Below are positions 13,557-25,000 of a stretch of DNA of 64,000 nt, piece by piece. The DNA is taken from positions 18,029,501-18,093,500 of the forward strand of contig NC_079382.1 in NCBI RefSeq assembly GCF_021018895.1, given 5' to 3'. The notes below the pieces were generated by a model. The model had not been told where the DNA came from. It made no database searches and was given only the letters and a program-made list of their open reading frames with translations. Source of the DNA: Seriola aureovittata. Its lineage: Eukaryota; Chordata; Actinopteri; Carangiformes; Carangidae. Made by a program: the position numbers and the translations under genes. Each line of letters begins with the position of its first letter. The first letter of the stretch is position 1.

Positions 13557-14047
13557 GAGCGATATTTGGACGGGTCGGCCCACTAGCAACTGTGGGTCCC
13601 ACTGAATCCTTCCAAATACTGAGTTTCTGTAGTGTACCGGCTTGTCACTGAGCTTCTGTTTTCAGTCATCTTCCTCCATGTTTAAAGGCTCAGTATTTGA
13701 GCTCAAACTCAATGGCCAAACAGATTAGACCTAACAGTATATTAACGTACCCAGCTGGCATGTCTGCGTACGATTTGTTTTGATTTCAGTGTGCCAAATT
13801 TGAGAATATTTTAGGGTTTTCATAGGTTTACCAACAGCCCCATCGATAGTTTCAGATGACAAGGAAAAGTGGTGTTTCTCTCTTTCTCAGGCGCTGCCCT
13901 TTTATCAACCGCAGGTCTGAAATGCCACGTTGATACACTCTCAAGACTATAATCACACAAATCAGGAATGTAATAGTTTCTTCAACACGTTCATTTGGAT
14001 ATTTTTTGTTAATTATGGGAAAAGTACAGTATAAGGTAATTATTACA

Positions 14048-14053
14048 AATAAA
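14048..14053 (+). promoter_or_regulatory. Putative ABRACL polyadenylation signal
   Basis: This is an AATAAA hexamer about 490 bases after the ABRACL stop. A second candidate lies near 16374, so a longer 3' UTR is possible. Confidence 0.5.
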
Positions 14054-15034
14054 TGCCTCTCGATGATATCAGTGTCATAACAATGGACACACAGGACAAG
14101 ATACTGGTTAGATTTAGCAACTTTAACAGACTTCTTCTTTAAAGGTCTAATTGGTGCACTCTGATCTTTACAAACGGTTTGTAAGAGATACTTAAAGCTG
14201 CACTAGCAAATTCTCCCTTTATCAGCCTCAAGTGGCAGCGGGAGTTACAGTCAGACCTCATTGCCCAAAAATCATGTATTGTAATGAGTGTTCTTTTCAC
14301 ATATTGATCTAGTGCAACTTTAAAACAGTGTATAGTGCGTATCCACCAACAGTGTCGCCAAATGGCTGTTCCATTTATTGTTTACATGAGCCATTTCTAC
14401 TACCTCTTGTGGACTTTTTAAAAAGACGTTATTAGACCAGTGCTTTTGGAAATATAACAACAATTCCTTCATAGAAACTACAGAGACAAGTGCAAGTGCG
14501 TTTTAAGTAAGACATTTGCACCTTTTTGTACTCATTGCAATGTCCAAGAGTAGTTTTTATTCCATCTTTTTATATGTGGTCAATAATGAATTTTTCTCTG
14601 TTAAACAAACTCCAGAACTTGCCTTTCATAAGAAATAGTTGATTAGCAAATGGCGAATGTATTTCTCGTGCAATTTTTATTGATGTATCATTACAGGGTG
14701 ATTGGTGCCAAATGCAAAAGATGAATTTGTAATGATTCTCAGGACCAAACACGACCAAAATATGTTAAATAACTGTCCTATGGCTTAAATTAGGTGTCGT
14801 ACTTGTGACACAAGATGTGGATTTATAGTTTTATTAGTTTTTTTTTTTTTTTTTTAATTTTAGCATTTTTTATTTTGTACTGTAGGTCCAATGAAACTTG
14901 CATAACAGGTGTGACCACTTTTCTCTGTTTCCCACCATCTCAAAAACTCACCACTTGCAAAGTTATAAGCAAAAATATCAGAAAACCAATTACCGTCGCT
15001 GGCTATGGAGGCTCAAAGTGGTCAAAATTGAATA

Positions 15035-15327
15035 ACTAAATAAGACATTATGAAATAATCATATGAATTAATACAGACAATACATGTAATAAAACAAGGA
15101 ATGTGAAATAATTGTGAAATAATCTAATTAAAAATAAACTCGTATCAGAAATATGAAATGTTATTTATCCTGCTTCTTTTCACAATAACATTTCATGTCA
15201 TTTTTATTTCATTCCAGCAGTTTTTATTTCAAAAAGTAGCTTTTTGTAAAGTCCATTTTTATTTCAAACCATTTTTCTGAGTGACCATTTAATTTCATTA
15301 ATTTCATAATGCCACTTTTCATTTAGT
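15035..15327. mobile_element. Candidate non-autonomous element with ~40-bp imperfect inverted ends
   Basis: The left end reads actaaataagacattatgaa. The right end, read on the other strand, is actaaatgaaaagtggcatt followed by atgaaattaatg. The interior is full of atttcat/atgaaat motifs and has no coding capacity. The structure suggests a MITE or foldback element of about 290 bp; the family is not known to me. Confidence 0.5.
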
Positions 15328-18139
15328 ACAGTATTTGCCTGGCACTCATGACAAAATGGACAAAAAAAAAATTGCCTTCATAGTTGTAAAAATGTTTTGG
15401 ATTCTTTCACAATGGTTATATTTCATATTTTATCTGTTTACTCCTGCAATTTATTTAGCAATATCATATGCATTTATTTAATTATGACCATTTGAGTTTC
15501 CATAACTTTGGTAACTGTAACATACACAGGAAGGAGCAACAATCAAATGGGCTCGAACACAACATGTACTCTGCAGCTGTTGTTCTCAGCTGCATAATAT
15601 CAAACTTTTAGTTCTGTTCCTCATTACATATTGGGTCTTGTTCTTGTTCCCACCCGTACACCAGACAGTTATTTGCTTCTCACAGTGACAAAATATATAA
15701 TATCAACCTTGTGAAGCGACACCTGGTCTGCAAGTCTTATATGGCCCATGTCACATTCACTGCTGTTGTGTCAACCTATAGCTAAATTTTTTAGGTTCAG
15801 GTGTTGGTTGTTTGATGAAGTTTGACTTGATATTTTTTGTCTAAACAGTATAAGAGACCATTCACTCGATTGTTCTTTTGATAGTGTTTGTTGCATAGAA
15901 GGACCAAAAATCAAGAGGATGAGCTTCATCATATTCTAATTATGAACGAAACTGAAATGTAGCCTGGAAAAGAAAAGATCAATCACGTGAAATATAATCA
16001 TCATGAGTAAACTAATGGGCTAAGTAGAAGTCAGTAAAAGTTGTAGAAATAATGGAGAAAAGTAAGAGAGAGGAAGAAACATGCTGCTTGCATCACGATC
16101 ATTGTGGATTTTAAGGTCATCCTGCTTTTGTTGCGCTCACTGTGTCTCCCTGGTGTGAATTTCAGATGGCTTTTGAAAAAGTGCCAATCACAAATCAGCA
16201 TTTAGCAAGAGGAGAAAGTTATGATCAGATCAGTGCCAATACCTCGAGCCATTTCTGTGAACTAACGGGATGCCTGCATGACGTGTTCGAGTGCGTCATC
16301 ACTGTCTTTGTAGTGGCAATAACACATTCCTGAAAGAACGGAGGTGTCTGTTACTGTGGAATACACTTGGAAGAATAAAATCTTTACACTTCAAGCGTTT
16401 GGCTCTGATGTGTGATTTTTCAAATATAACCTGATCTCAAAACAGGCTTGGACTCACATTTACACATTTACTCACATTATTATCAGGCTTACTGTACTCA
16501 TAAAACCAAATGGGTGATACTGAGACGAGACATGCAAAATTATTGCTTGACTGGGTTGTTTTGATTTGTAGTGGACATCGAAAAGTGACAATCTTGGGAA
16601 ATGCAAGAAGCTTATATTACCCTAATTTTATCAAAATAACTAGTACTGAACAGCACTGGAATCGAAGTTTGTGTAATTGGTTTACACTGATTTTTAGGCA
16701 CCACTATGGTGTGTTTTGTTGCAAGAAGTTTGTGGTTAAAGGCGAACAAACTGACGTATGAATACAGGTGTTTCTTGGTGTGTTGGGTGCAAGCGGAATT
16801 GGAGAGGAGCAGCTATTGATCCATAAATCGTTTCATGCTTCATCATGTTTTAACGGGTTTCAACAGTAAGTCTTAAATTGTCAGATTTATAAATGGAGTT
16901 TGCTGTGTCCATCTCTCCCAAAAAAAGTTGTTATTTTTGTCTTGTCAAACTTTTGTGTGTAAAATATTTAGTTAAATTTTAATACCATTGATGGTATAGG
17001 TATTTTCTGATGCATTTATCACTTGCTCCAGGTAATGCACAGAGATTTGAACTGATTTAAAATATTCTATTTCACTAAATTGCATGTGTAAGCTACAAAC
17101 AATCCCTAAGTGAAATCTATCAAGTTAAATTTACTGCATGTAGGAGACAGGATGAGACATTCAGCCTTGAAATAGCACCACCTAGGCTGATAAAATATCT
17201 GCTGTCATAGAGCTAAATAAGACAGTGATACCTCCCCCACAGGTCTGTGGTGCTGAGCACTTCTTCTCATCAACTTTATAGTCTCCAGTCTCTTAGCTGA
17301 GTCTGCTGCTGCACTGAGGTACTGTGGGAATATCTGACACAGCAGATTTCAGTAACCTGAAATTGTGTAACACTGCCCAGATGCTGCGACTGCACTTTGG
17401 TGTCACCATGGTTATCTTCTGTTCTGTTTTTAGCAGGTGTAGCCAGTTGCTGTTTCTTCCTAGGAGAGTTTAAAAGTTGTGGTGAAAAAGAGGATTTTTT
17501 TTATTTTATTTTGTTTTTCTTTATTTTGGTGAGAATAATTAATTAATGGACAACAAATGTTGTTGTTTTTACTCTGACTTTCAAACTTGCTATTTGATTT
17601 TTGATGACACCACCACCTTTTTGATAAAGCATAGGAGGATGAGTAATGAAGAAGTCTCATGGAGTAAAAAATAATAGTACTAGAATAACTGGTAATAAGT
17701 AAAGTTGTTTTTCACAACTTTACATACATTTATTTGCATTTTTTCTTGTGTAGAAAAAAGTAGCTTTTTCCAGAGCTTTCAACTGCAGTTGCCACAGAGT
17801 TACTTAGATCACTGAGCTAAAAAAAGACACTTGAGGTGCATATGGCAAGAGTTAAAGTCAAAAGCACAAAAAGGTTTTATTTAGTTGGAATTAATGGCAG
17901 TCAAAGACAATGAGTGTCAGCCAACTTATTACCAATGTCTGACACTCATTGTTGAAAGTTGAAAGGATCCAACCATGAAGGATTGTTTCAAACTGAAGGA
18001 GGCATAGTTGAAATATCTGTGCATCTCCTCCTGTGCTCATATTTGATCATTTAAATAAGAGGAAATATCTCATTGGTTTCGGTGTGCAAACCCTTTTGGT
18101 GATTTGGACATTATCATGTGATACGCAGACAAAATCTTG

Positions 18140-18360
18140 CTTCAACTAACTATTGTTATTATTTATATTTTTTTTTTTTATTCATTGATTGAAGAGAACA
18201 AGGTGATATATCACCAACAGCCCAAAACCAAACGATATTTAGCTTATAACCATATTAATTTAACTATTATTTTTCTATTAACAAATCCTGACGTTTAAGA
18301 ATCTAGCCCTAGCTTGAAAAAAAAATGGAATAGATGAATCGATTATCAAAGTAGCTACTT
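18140..18360. repeat. AT-rich teleost interspersed repeat, copy
   Basis: Contains ccaacagcccaaaaccaaac, gatatttagcttataacc and gaatcgattatcaaagtagct, all features of the same family as 395-649. It lies immediately upstream of the HECA promoter. Confidence 0.6.
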
Positions 18361-18450
18361 ATTAATTTTCTTTCGGTCAACTAACAAAAGCATTTGAAGT
18401 TGTAAAATCCGGACTTTCCCACAGCTCTTAAACGCAGCCTTAAGTCTTTG

Positions 18451-18762
18451 ACAGCCAATGGCAGGGGGCGGGTCCTGTGACGTCAGAGGGTGGAAGAAAA
18501 CAGCAGAGCAGGAATCAAAACAAGAGACGGACACGCCTTCGCTCTTAAAGGTTATAGCAGCTAATTCGTTAAAACTGCTGCTGTCAGAGCTGCACAAAAA
18601 CCTCCCGGTCGTCCACGAGGAGACTTACAACAACACAAAGAGAAAAACACTGCAGAAACACCAGAGCCCACTGCAGAAATGGAGTCCACAGAAATGTCAG
18701 ACAGCGTTGACAGCAGCCGCTGATAGAGGTCGAAAATAACCCTGACATCCGAATCCTGTAAA
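18451..18762 (+). promoter_or_regulatory. HECA promoter and 5' UTR with CCAAT box, GC box and consensus CRE
   Basis: Reading toward the HECA ATG at 18763, there is a CCAAT box (18455-18459), a GC box with core gggcgg (18466-18471) and a full palindromic cAMP-response element TGACGTCA (18478-18485). No TATA box is obvious. The spacing fits a CpG-type promoter with transcription starting shortly after the CRE. Confidence 0.6.
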
Positions 18763-21700
18763 ATGCCCAACCAGAAGAACAACAAGGGAAAGAAAAGCAA
18801 ACGCACTAACAGTAGCGGAGATGAGCAGGAAAATGGAGCCTGTGCGGCCGCAACAGGAGGCGCGGCCGCGGCGGCTGCACCCAGAAACGAGCGCTCAAGT
18901 GGTAAGAGAGGAAACGGACAAAGATGTAGTGAAGTTTGGTGATGCTGCCTTCCTGCCAGGGGAAGCTCTGTCTTGTCTGTGCGACTGTGACATACATGCA
19001 CTGCGACGTTGCTAATGTCTCTACCTCCCACTACACTTATTTCCCACCTGGAGAGAACGGCGTACCAAACTTCGATCGAAAACCTTGACATTTTAATTGT
19101 TCCTCGATTATCGGCAAATACAGCCTACACTGGTCGATCACGACTTACGGCCTTGTATGAATGAGAGGTTTTGTTTTTGGTTTTCGGTGTATTGTGAACC
19201 AGTAACTAGCTAGTGCATCTCAGCTGCATTGAAATCTCGTTTTGTGTAATTGCTTCACACGGATTTTTTAGACAGGCACCGTGGTTTGTTTTGGTACAAG
19301 ACGATTGTGGGAACAGCAGGCAAACAAGTTTAAATATTATAAAAGCAGGCGTTGCTTGTCGTGTCTATGAGCCGAATTGTACAGCAACTGATGTTTGCTT
19401 CGTAAATCGTCTTGACTCATGTTTTTAAAGGTTTCAAGAGTTCCTGAAAGCAGATAACCCTAAAATTGTAAAATCTATTAATGGAGTTTGGCGCGTCGAG
19501 CTCCTCCTGGGGAAAGAAAAGGATGATCACCTATAAAAAAAAAAATAATAATAACATTCCTTGTTGTCTAATGTGGCATCGGGGAGTCTGAATGACTCAA
19601 TGCAGCACTTCTTTCTCATTAAATGATCGATGGCTGTTACGTGTAGTGTGCAGGCCTCTGCTGTCTTTTCCTGACGCGCACCTTGTCCACACAGTTTTTG
19701 GTTGTGGCCTTCCTCCTCCTCCTCAAGGGGTAATACTGATACCTCGCCGCTTGTCTGCGCACTCAAGTTCAACTTCATCCCACACAGACTTACAGTTGCA
19801 GCCCTGCTTGCCTTCTTGCCCTCTTACTAATATGATAAATGTGGCTCAAAACAGACTTTGAGTTTGAAAAATCATCATCACCATCACCATCTTTAGGTAG
19901 TGTGCTATATTACAGTCTTAGTCTATTTATTACATTGTAATAAGACTTATAAATGTAATGTGCTATAACAAGGCCTAGGTTTAAAAAAAAAAGCACTAAT
20001 CTTACTTTACTGTTGAATTCAATACAGAAAATGAACAGAGGCTACTGTAAGTTAGGTATTTCCCACTTAAATAAGTTAATTAATTGGTTACATGATTAAG
20101 AGTAAACTAATAGGCAACTAATCGATTAATTGTTTGTCATTTATCAAGTAAAAAATGCCAAACTCTTGATGGTTGCAGCTTTTCTTGTCTTGAAATTATA
20201 GTGAAGTTGTTTATTGTTGTTTATACAAAACAAGTGATGTGAATATAATAATGACTCCTTGGGCTCTGGGAAATTGTAATTGGCATTGTTCACAATTTTC
20301 TAATGTTGTACTGACCAACAATGAATCAGTTCATCAAGACAATACTGAGCCGATGATACAAGTCCACTGTTAAATCAGCTGTTAGGAAATATCTGCATGA
20401 AGTGATTTTATTTTATTCCTGGGTTTCTGTGTCTAAACAAGATTTATTTAAAGATTTGTTCATGGCCAAGTCTGAACCCGGTGTAGCACTTTATCAGTTT
20501 TATCCAGCAAAGTGATGCACGGAGTGATTCTCCATTGTATGATGACTTAGAAAGATATTTAAAAAAAAAAAAAAAAAAAAGCATTGACAGTGTACCGGAA
20601 AAGGAAGGAGGAAACTATCCTCCCCACACACGCCCACAGTGTATTATCATGAGCTGCTCCTCGTGTAGACTGTGTGCCCACATTTACTTGATACACATCC
20701 AGACTTGACAATTGGCAGGGCTTGAATAGAGCTGCTCACAGGCTTGAATGGCCTAGTTGAATTTTATAAAATTGATGCCAATGAGGCAGAAAGAACACTG
20801 GAATCAGTCTTTTAACATTTGCATCTCGTGTTGTGCTGTTGGTGTGTGATGAGGATGACCTTGCTAATGTAACTTATGATGGACACACACTGCTTTAATG
20901 GTGCTGTTGTCCATTTAAATCAGTGCTGTTGTTTCCACGAAGTGTCTGTGACTTTGTTTGTGTTGAAGATATTAATCCATTATTCAATTAATCAGTCTAA
21001 TTACAGTCGCTTATCAGGCAAAAATGATCAACGTTTGCTGGTTCCAGCTTCTTACATATGAGGATATTTAACTTTTCGCCATTTTAAAGCAGAGTAAATT
21101 GTTTATCTCGGGTTTTTGGATGTTTCTCAGACAAAACAAGTATTTTGAAGCAATAATCAGTCTAAACAATTTATTAATTGATCATTTGCAGTATTAAAAT
21201 GTATATATGGGAAGGGAATAAACAGAAGAAAATCATCCTCTCTGATTGGCTCAGTCACCTTTGACCTTGTAACATTTGACATGAAAACAGTTATCTTTGA
21301 CTCGACGAAATTATGAGAGACATTTTAACAATTTTCTGATGTTTTAGACCAAACAGTTAATTGATTAAATGAGAAAATAATAGGCAGATTAATCAATAAT
21401 GAAAATAATTATTAGCTGCAGCTATTAGTTGTCTGTTGCTCTGAGAAAACAAGCAAACTGAAGGTGCCACTTGGGTTTTTTCACTGTTCTCTGTCCTATT
21501 ATAGCACAGATTATTGATCGATTAATCCCCACCCCCTTCCTGTCTTTATTCATCAGAGGTCCAGTGCGCAACCCCTCTCGGCTGCAGCCTCGGCCGGGCC
21601 ATCGACCTGGAGAAGGACGACTACCAGCGGGTGCTCTGCAACAACGAGCTCTGCCCTTACGGCAACTGGATGCATCTGCAGTGTTTCTACGAGTGGGAGA

Positions 21701-22019
21701 GCTCCATCCTCGTCCAGTTCAACTGCATCGGCCGTGCGCGGTCCTGGAACGAGAAGCAGTGCCGGCAGAACATGTGGACCAAGAAGGGCTACGACCTGGC
21801 CTTCAGGTTCTGCTCCTGCCGCTGCGGCCAGGGTCACCTGAAGAAAGACACCGACTGGTATCAGGTGAAACGCATGCAGGATGAGCGCAAGAAGAAGCCG
21901 TCGGAGAGGAGTGCGGGCAGGACTGGGGCCAGTGGAGGGGCGGTAGGGTCTGGGGACGGGCCTTTTGAGGAGCCTAAGAAAAGTAAGGTGCCTGCAGGAG
22001 CAGGAGGAGGAGCAGGAGG

Positions 22020-22050
<31 letters not shown>

Positions 22051-25000
22051 AAACTGTCCCACAGAGCCTCGAGTCAGGAGTTACCTCGTAGACAATCAGT
22101 GGACCGACAGAACTCTACAGAGAGAGGGGCAGCGGCAGCAGGGGGACATGCTGCAGGAGGACCCTTTCCTCTGGGGCCTCCTCTGAAATCTCCCTGCGAC
22201 TCCCCAGGACAATCTCCTCCAACCGGCTTCTCCTTCTCCCCCACTGCTGCTCTCGGATCAGGAGGCGGAGGAGCAGGTCTGCGGGGTTCCCGTCAGCTGG
22301 GAGAGTTCCTCAAATCAGCCGTCCACATGGACCCGCAGAGGAAACACCTTCTGGTCGGGGGAGCCCTCAGCAGGGGCGGGGGCTGCTCGTTGGGAGCCTC
22401 CGGCGGCGGAGCCGGCGGTCCTCACCTCGACCCCGGGTCTGTTATCCCCCTGCCTCTGTCCCTCGCCCTTCCGCTCCACCACCGCCTCACTTCCGGCAGT
22501 GTGGGTGACGGCACCCACCCTCACCCGGTGCAGTTCCTGAGGAGGCTGGACCTCTCGGAGCTCCTCACCCACATCCCTCGACATAAACTCAACACCTACC
22601 ACGTCCGTATGGAGGATGATGCCCAGGCAGGCCAGGGGGAGGAGCTACGCAGGTAGATGCTGGGTTAACAGAATAGTTTTCATGTATCTCATAGTTCAAA
22701 TTATTATAAAAGCAGATTTGTCTGCTTGTCAGCCCTGTCTCATTAATCAAATATCTGATAGAAACATTCCTCTGACCAACTTGAACTTGAATATTATTAT
22801 ATTTGATATATTGACAGATTCCGATTATTGGAAAGAAACCACGAGAAGAAGCTACAGTTACAGCTAGAGTTTATACATTTTACATAAGACATAAACATGC
22901 AACAAAAAAAAAAAAGACACATATAGATGAAGTTTTTTTAAGCAAGTAAATATAAAATACACAGTTAAAACAGTTACAGTGCAGTGCAAATTTAATCAAA
23001 TATAAAGCAGTGGTGCACAGAAAGGTTTTAAGCCTCGACAGCTGGAGCAGATCTGAAATTTCCTGGGAGTTCATTCCAGATATGTGGTGCATAAAAACTG
23101 TATCTGGGGTCTCCGGGGACAGTAACTGTATCTGTCCCAGATGATGTGAGAGGTGTGGATAGTTCATAGCAGAGCAGCAGATCAGAAATGTATTTTCTCC
23201 CTAAACCACTCAGCACTTAAAAAAAACAACAGCAGCATTTTAAAATCTATTCATTGACACTGACCAGAAGGAATTATCAAAGAAAAACTTTGCTTTATTT
23301 AGCACTCTGCTTGGCAGAGCTCTGACATTAATGTTGAGCATATTCCTGGTGGTGAATTGCTCATTTTGAGCTGTTTTTCTCCCAATTTGAGGAACCAGAT
23401 CGAAATGAAAACTTTCAGGATTTCACAACAAACTTCTCCTGCATTTTTTTTTTTTTAGAATAGTTGCCAAAAGATGGCGCAGTTATTTGGGCTGTTTTTC
23501 ATTTTATTTGCTAGATACTCATCATCAGTACTAGCAACCAAAACATAGTGAAAGCTCATGGTGGTTTTGATGTTGCCAGTCAGTGTATCAGTCACATGAA
23601 CTGTTTATGCATGACAGTAATTTTCCTTTCTGTTGATGGTTCTGTATAAACAACGTAAAACACAAGAAATATAGCTGTGAAGATTATCAATCAAATCAAC
23701 ACGTATTATAATAAACCTGAATACTCAGTAATGAATAACTTTTAAAGCAGCTGTACTCAATGATTTTGACATGACTGTTTGTATATAAAAGGGCTTTTTA
23801 GTGTTTATTAACTCAGCTTTCTGGCTTGTTGTTGGTTTTGGTTCACTCTCACTGTTCTCATAGGATCTAAAAACACACTTTACACTACCTGCTCAGTGAC
23901 AAAGGGCACACAGAGAAAGTTAACGAATAGCCGGTGAACATAGTGGAGCATTTAGCAGCTAAAAAGCCAGATATTTCCCTCAGGATAGATAGAGACCAAA
24001 AACTAAGCTAAAAGAGAGTGAATATTAGACTTTGCACTGAATACTAAATGCTAATTTTGCTCCTTAACTGCTGGATGTGTAAAGAAGCCATTGTTTACAC
24101 CCCACTTCACCACATTATTACAGCTATAAAAGCCAATAAATCAGCATTAAAACCACAAAATCCTTCATGCCGAAATAATTCAGTGCCACTTTACATAAAA
24201 TAATAATAATATTCACATAACATGTCGGCTGTAAATCTACATGGAAAACAAGGAGACTTAACGATGGTGTTATCATGATTTCGTCTGTTCATGTTGTCCT
24301 GCAGGTTTATCCTGTCAGCCCTCAGTGCGAGCCAGAGAAACGTGGTCAACTGCGCGCTGTGCCACCGGGCGCTGCCTGTGTTTGAACAGTTTCCTTTGGT
24401 GGACGGGACTCTGTTTCTCAGCCCCTCGCGCCACGACGAGATTGAGTACGACGTCCCCTGTCACCTTCAAGGTCAGACCTGCTTTCAAGATCATGGCATG
24501 AGGACCTGAGATTATGTTACACAAAATATGAAGAAAAAAAGCCAAATTCAATATTTAAGTCACATATAATTGAAACTATTTTATTATACAATTCAAAACA
24601 TGCATACAAAGAACCAATAAATACATTCACATTCAAATACTTATATTGCACATATTACACTTTTTCTTTTTTGAACTGGCTCTGGCCCACAGATTGGGAA
24701 CTAATGCACTATGATGCAGTCTAATAATCATAATCGCAATCATAATAATGATTTTAATGATAATAATAAACTGCATTTATATATCACTTTTCAAAACAAA
24801 GCACCCTGCGTCACGTAGCTGAACCAGGGTTAAAACATTTAAAATGGCATTGAGGTGGATAAAATCAAAAATCATTCAATTAAAAATAATATAAAATTCC
24901 AATGGAATAAAATATCCAACAATAATATAAGATGAAACAATAAAAACAACATTAATAAAGGGGTTATAGAGTGGCCCTGAGACGTATGCAGAAACATCAA

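Larger units (their letters stand above)
14060..18450. other. Intergenic region between ABRACL and HECA
   Basis: AT-rich DNA with no supported exon. It includes a palindromic MITE-like segment (15035-15327) and one AT-rich repeat copy (18140-18360). The rest shows only homopolymer T/A runs. Confidence 0.6.

Noticed and set aside
18458..18739. 93-codon open frame just upstream of the HECA start codon (possible uORF)
   Set aside because: Its ATG lies between the CCAAT box and the CRE, so it is probably upstream of the transcription start. Composition looks non-coding and no family is recognised.
18561..19091. 176-codon minus-strand frame opposite HECA exon 1
   Set aside because: It is a by-product of the GC-rich, Ala-coding HECA exon on the other strand; no recognisable domain.
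21553..22062. 169-codon minus-strand frame with a Cys/Ser repeat
   Set aside because: It is the antisense of HECA exon 2 and the GGAGCA repeat. The sense strand encodes the conserved headcase protein.
22616..22867. 83-codon frame starting inside HECA exon 2 and running into the intron
   Set aside because: It is out of frame with HECA and crosses a canonical donor at 22653, whose use keeps HECA in frame.
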